From a bacterium (GTDB lineage: Bacteria > CSSED10-310 > JAFGSJ01): 40,653 bases of DNA. Position numbers and translations under genes: made by a program. Position 1 is the first letter of the stretch; each line of letters begins with the position of its first letter. This document shows, piece by piece, positions 40,359 through 40,653 of the stretch. Under the pieces are notes generated by a model that searched no databases, had not been told where the DNA came from, and worked only from the letters and a program-made list of their open reading frames with translations. The stretch covers positions 1 through 40,653 of the forward strand of contig JAFGSJ010000070.1 of the NCBI GenBank assembly GCA_016934675.1. Reading direction: 5' to 3'.

Positions 40359-40653
40359 ATGAGGCTCAAACGACCATCGTCATTTCCACTAGATTTGTCC
40401 CAGCCCATCACCCAAGATGAAGCCCAAGCCCTCTATCGTCTGGGTGAAGAGGCGGTCATCATGAGAAAAAAATCCCAGTGCAATCGCAGTAACCAAGGTG
40501 CTGAGACTCAAGCGGCTCTCATGTCAATCTATCGGACCTTGCGTTTACACGGGCACGATCCTCTCAAAACTAGTATTCCGTTCTTTATATATGGGTACAA
40601 TAACATATTTTTCATAACAGTTCATCCATCTTGTATTTCCAACGGAAAACGAC
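40359..40653 (+). pseudogene. Internally deleted IS66-like transposase fragment (runs off the end)
   Basis: An open frame of 98 codons that continues past the window end, starting with ATG after an in-frame TAG at 40347. The first 34 codons (PLDLSQPITQDEAQALYRLG, then EEAVI) match the N-terminus of IS66-type transposases. After MRKKSQCNRS the chain continues with GAETQAALMSIYRTLRLHGH and DPLKT, which I recognise as the C-terminal end of the same family. The hundreds of residues in between are missing, so this looks like a deletion derivative. The end after codon 72 (IPFFIYGYNNIFFITVH) is unrelated and probably read-through into flanking DNA. No terminal inverted repeats were identified. Confidence 0.5.

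Overview
The window is about 40.6 kb of a bacterial chromosome with intermediate base composition. The organism looks like a free-living, didermic (Gram-negative-type), probably uncultivated lineage. The evidence is signal peptides with a beta-barrel-like C-terminus, a complete transducer-type chemosensory cluster, HspR-type MerR regulation, a PATAN/DUF4388 protein, B12-binding radical SAM enzymes and large secreted repeat proteins. I cannot name the phylum. The mix recalls deltaproteobacteria-like candidate phyla, but that is inference. No rRNA, tRNA, CRISPR or intact mobile element was seen. Most genes are on the minus strand.

Layout. 1-1.0 kb: an orphan GAF-like sensory protein. 1.0-4.1 kb: a pyrR-pyrB-pyrC pyrimidine operon (minus strand) with a near-consensus sigma-70 promoter and a terminator/antiterminator leader. 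4.1-4.9 kb: a divergent nitrilase-superfamily amidohydrolase. 5.0-15.9 kb: a compact chemosensory operon read from the high-coordinate end: cheY, mcp, cheA, a cheW with a long N-terminal extension, cheW, cheR, an about 800-residue HEAT-repeat protein, a second cheR, cheB. 16.4-19.0 kb: a salvage operon of mtnP, a PfkB-family kinase and an inositol-monophosphatase-like gene. 19.2-24.3 kb: a run encoding a TPR membrane protein, a DUF4388/pilin-like membrane protein, YjbQ, HspR and a small sigma-70 factor, the last three translationally coupled. 24.4-26.6 kb: two orphan proteins, the first probably in the outer membrane. 26.7-31.5 kb: two different B12-binding radical SAM proteins separated by an FHA-domain protein and a macro-domain hydrolase. 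31.5-33.9 kb: a secreted M1-like metallopeptidase. 34.1-40.65 kb: two large secreted repeat proteins bounded by two decayed transposase fragments.

How the genes work together. PyrR probably senses UMP/UTP and ends transcription in the leader ahead of pyrB and pyrC. In the chemosensory operon CheA, CheW and the transducer form the signalling core, two CheR enzymes and CheB handle adaptation, and CheY is the output; the HEAT protein is an unexpected stoichiometric partner candidate. The YjbQ-HspR-sigma overlap suggests that a stress-sensing repressor and a sigma factor are made together.

The most unusual observation is in the last large protein. A VPTLS/IPTL-like double-membrane hairpin appears inserted inside a carboxypeptidase-regulatory-like beta-sandwich instead of sitting at the C-terminus. 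Other points worth a second look are the HEAT protein inside the che operon, the P2-less CheA, the HspR-sigma coupling, the four-part DUF4388 protein, the pyr attenuator, and the pair of transposase relics bracketing the surface-protein region.
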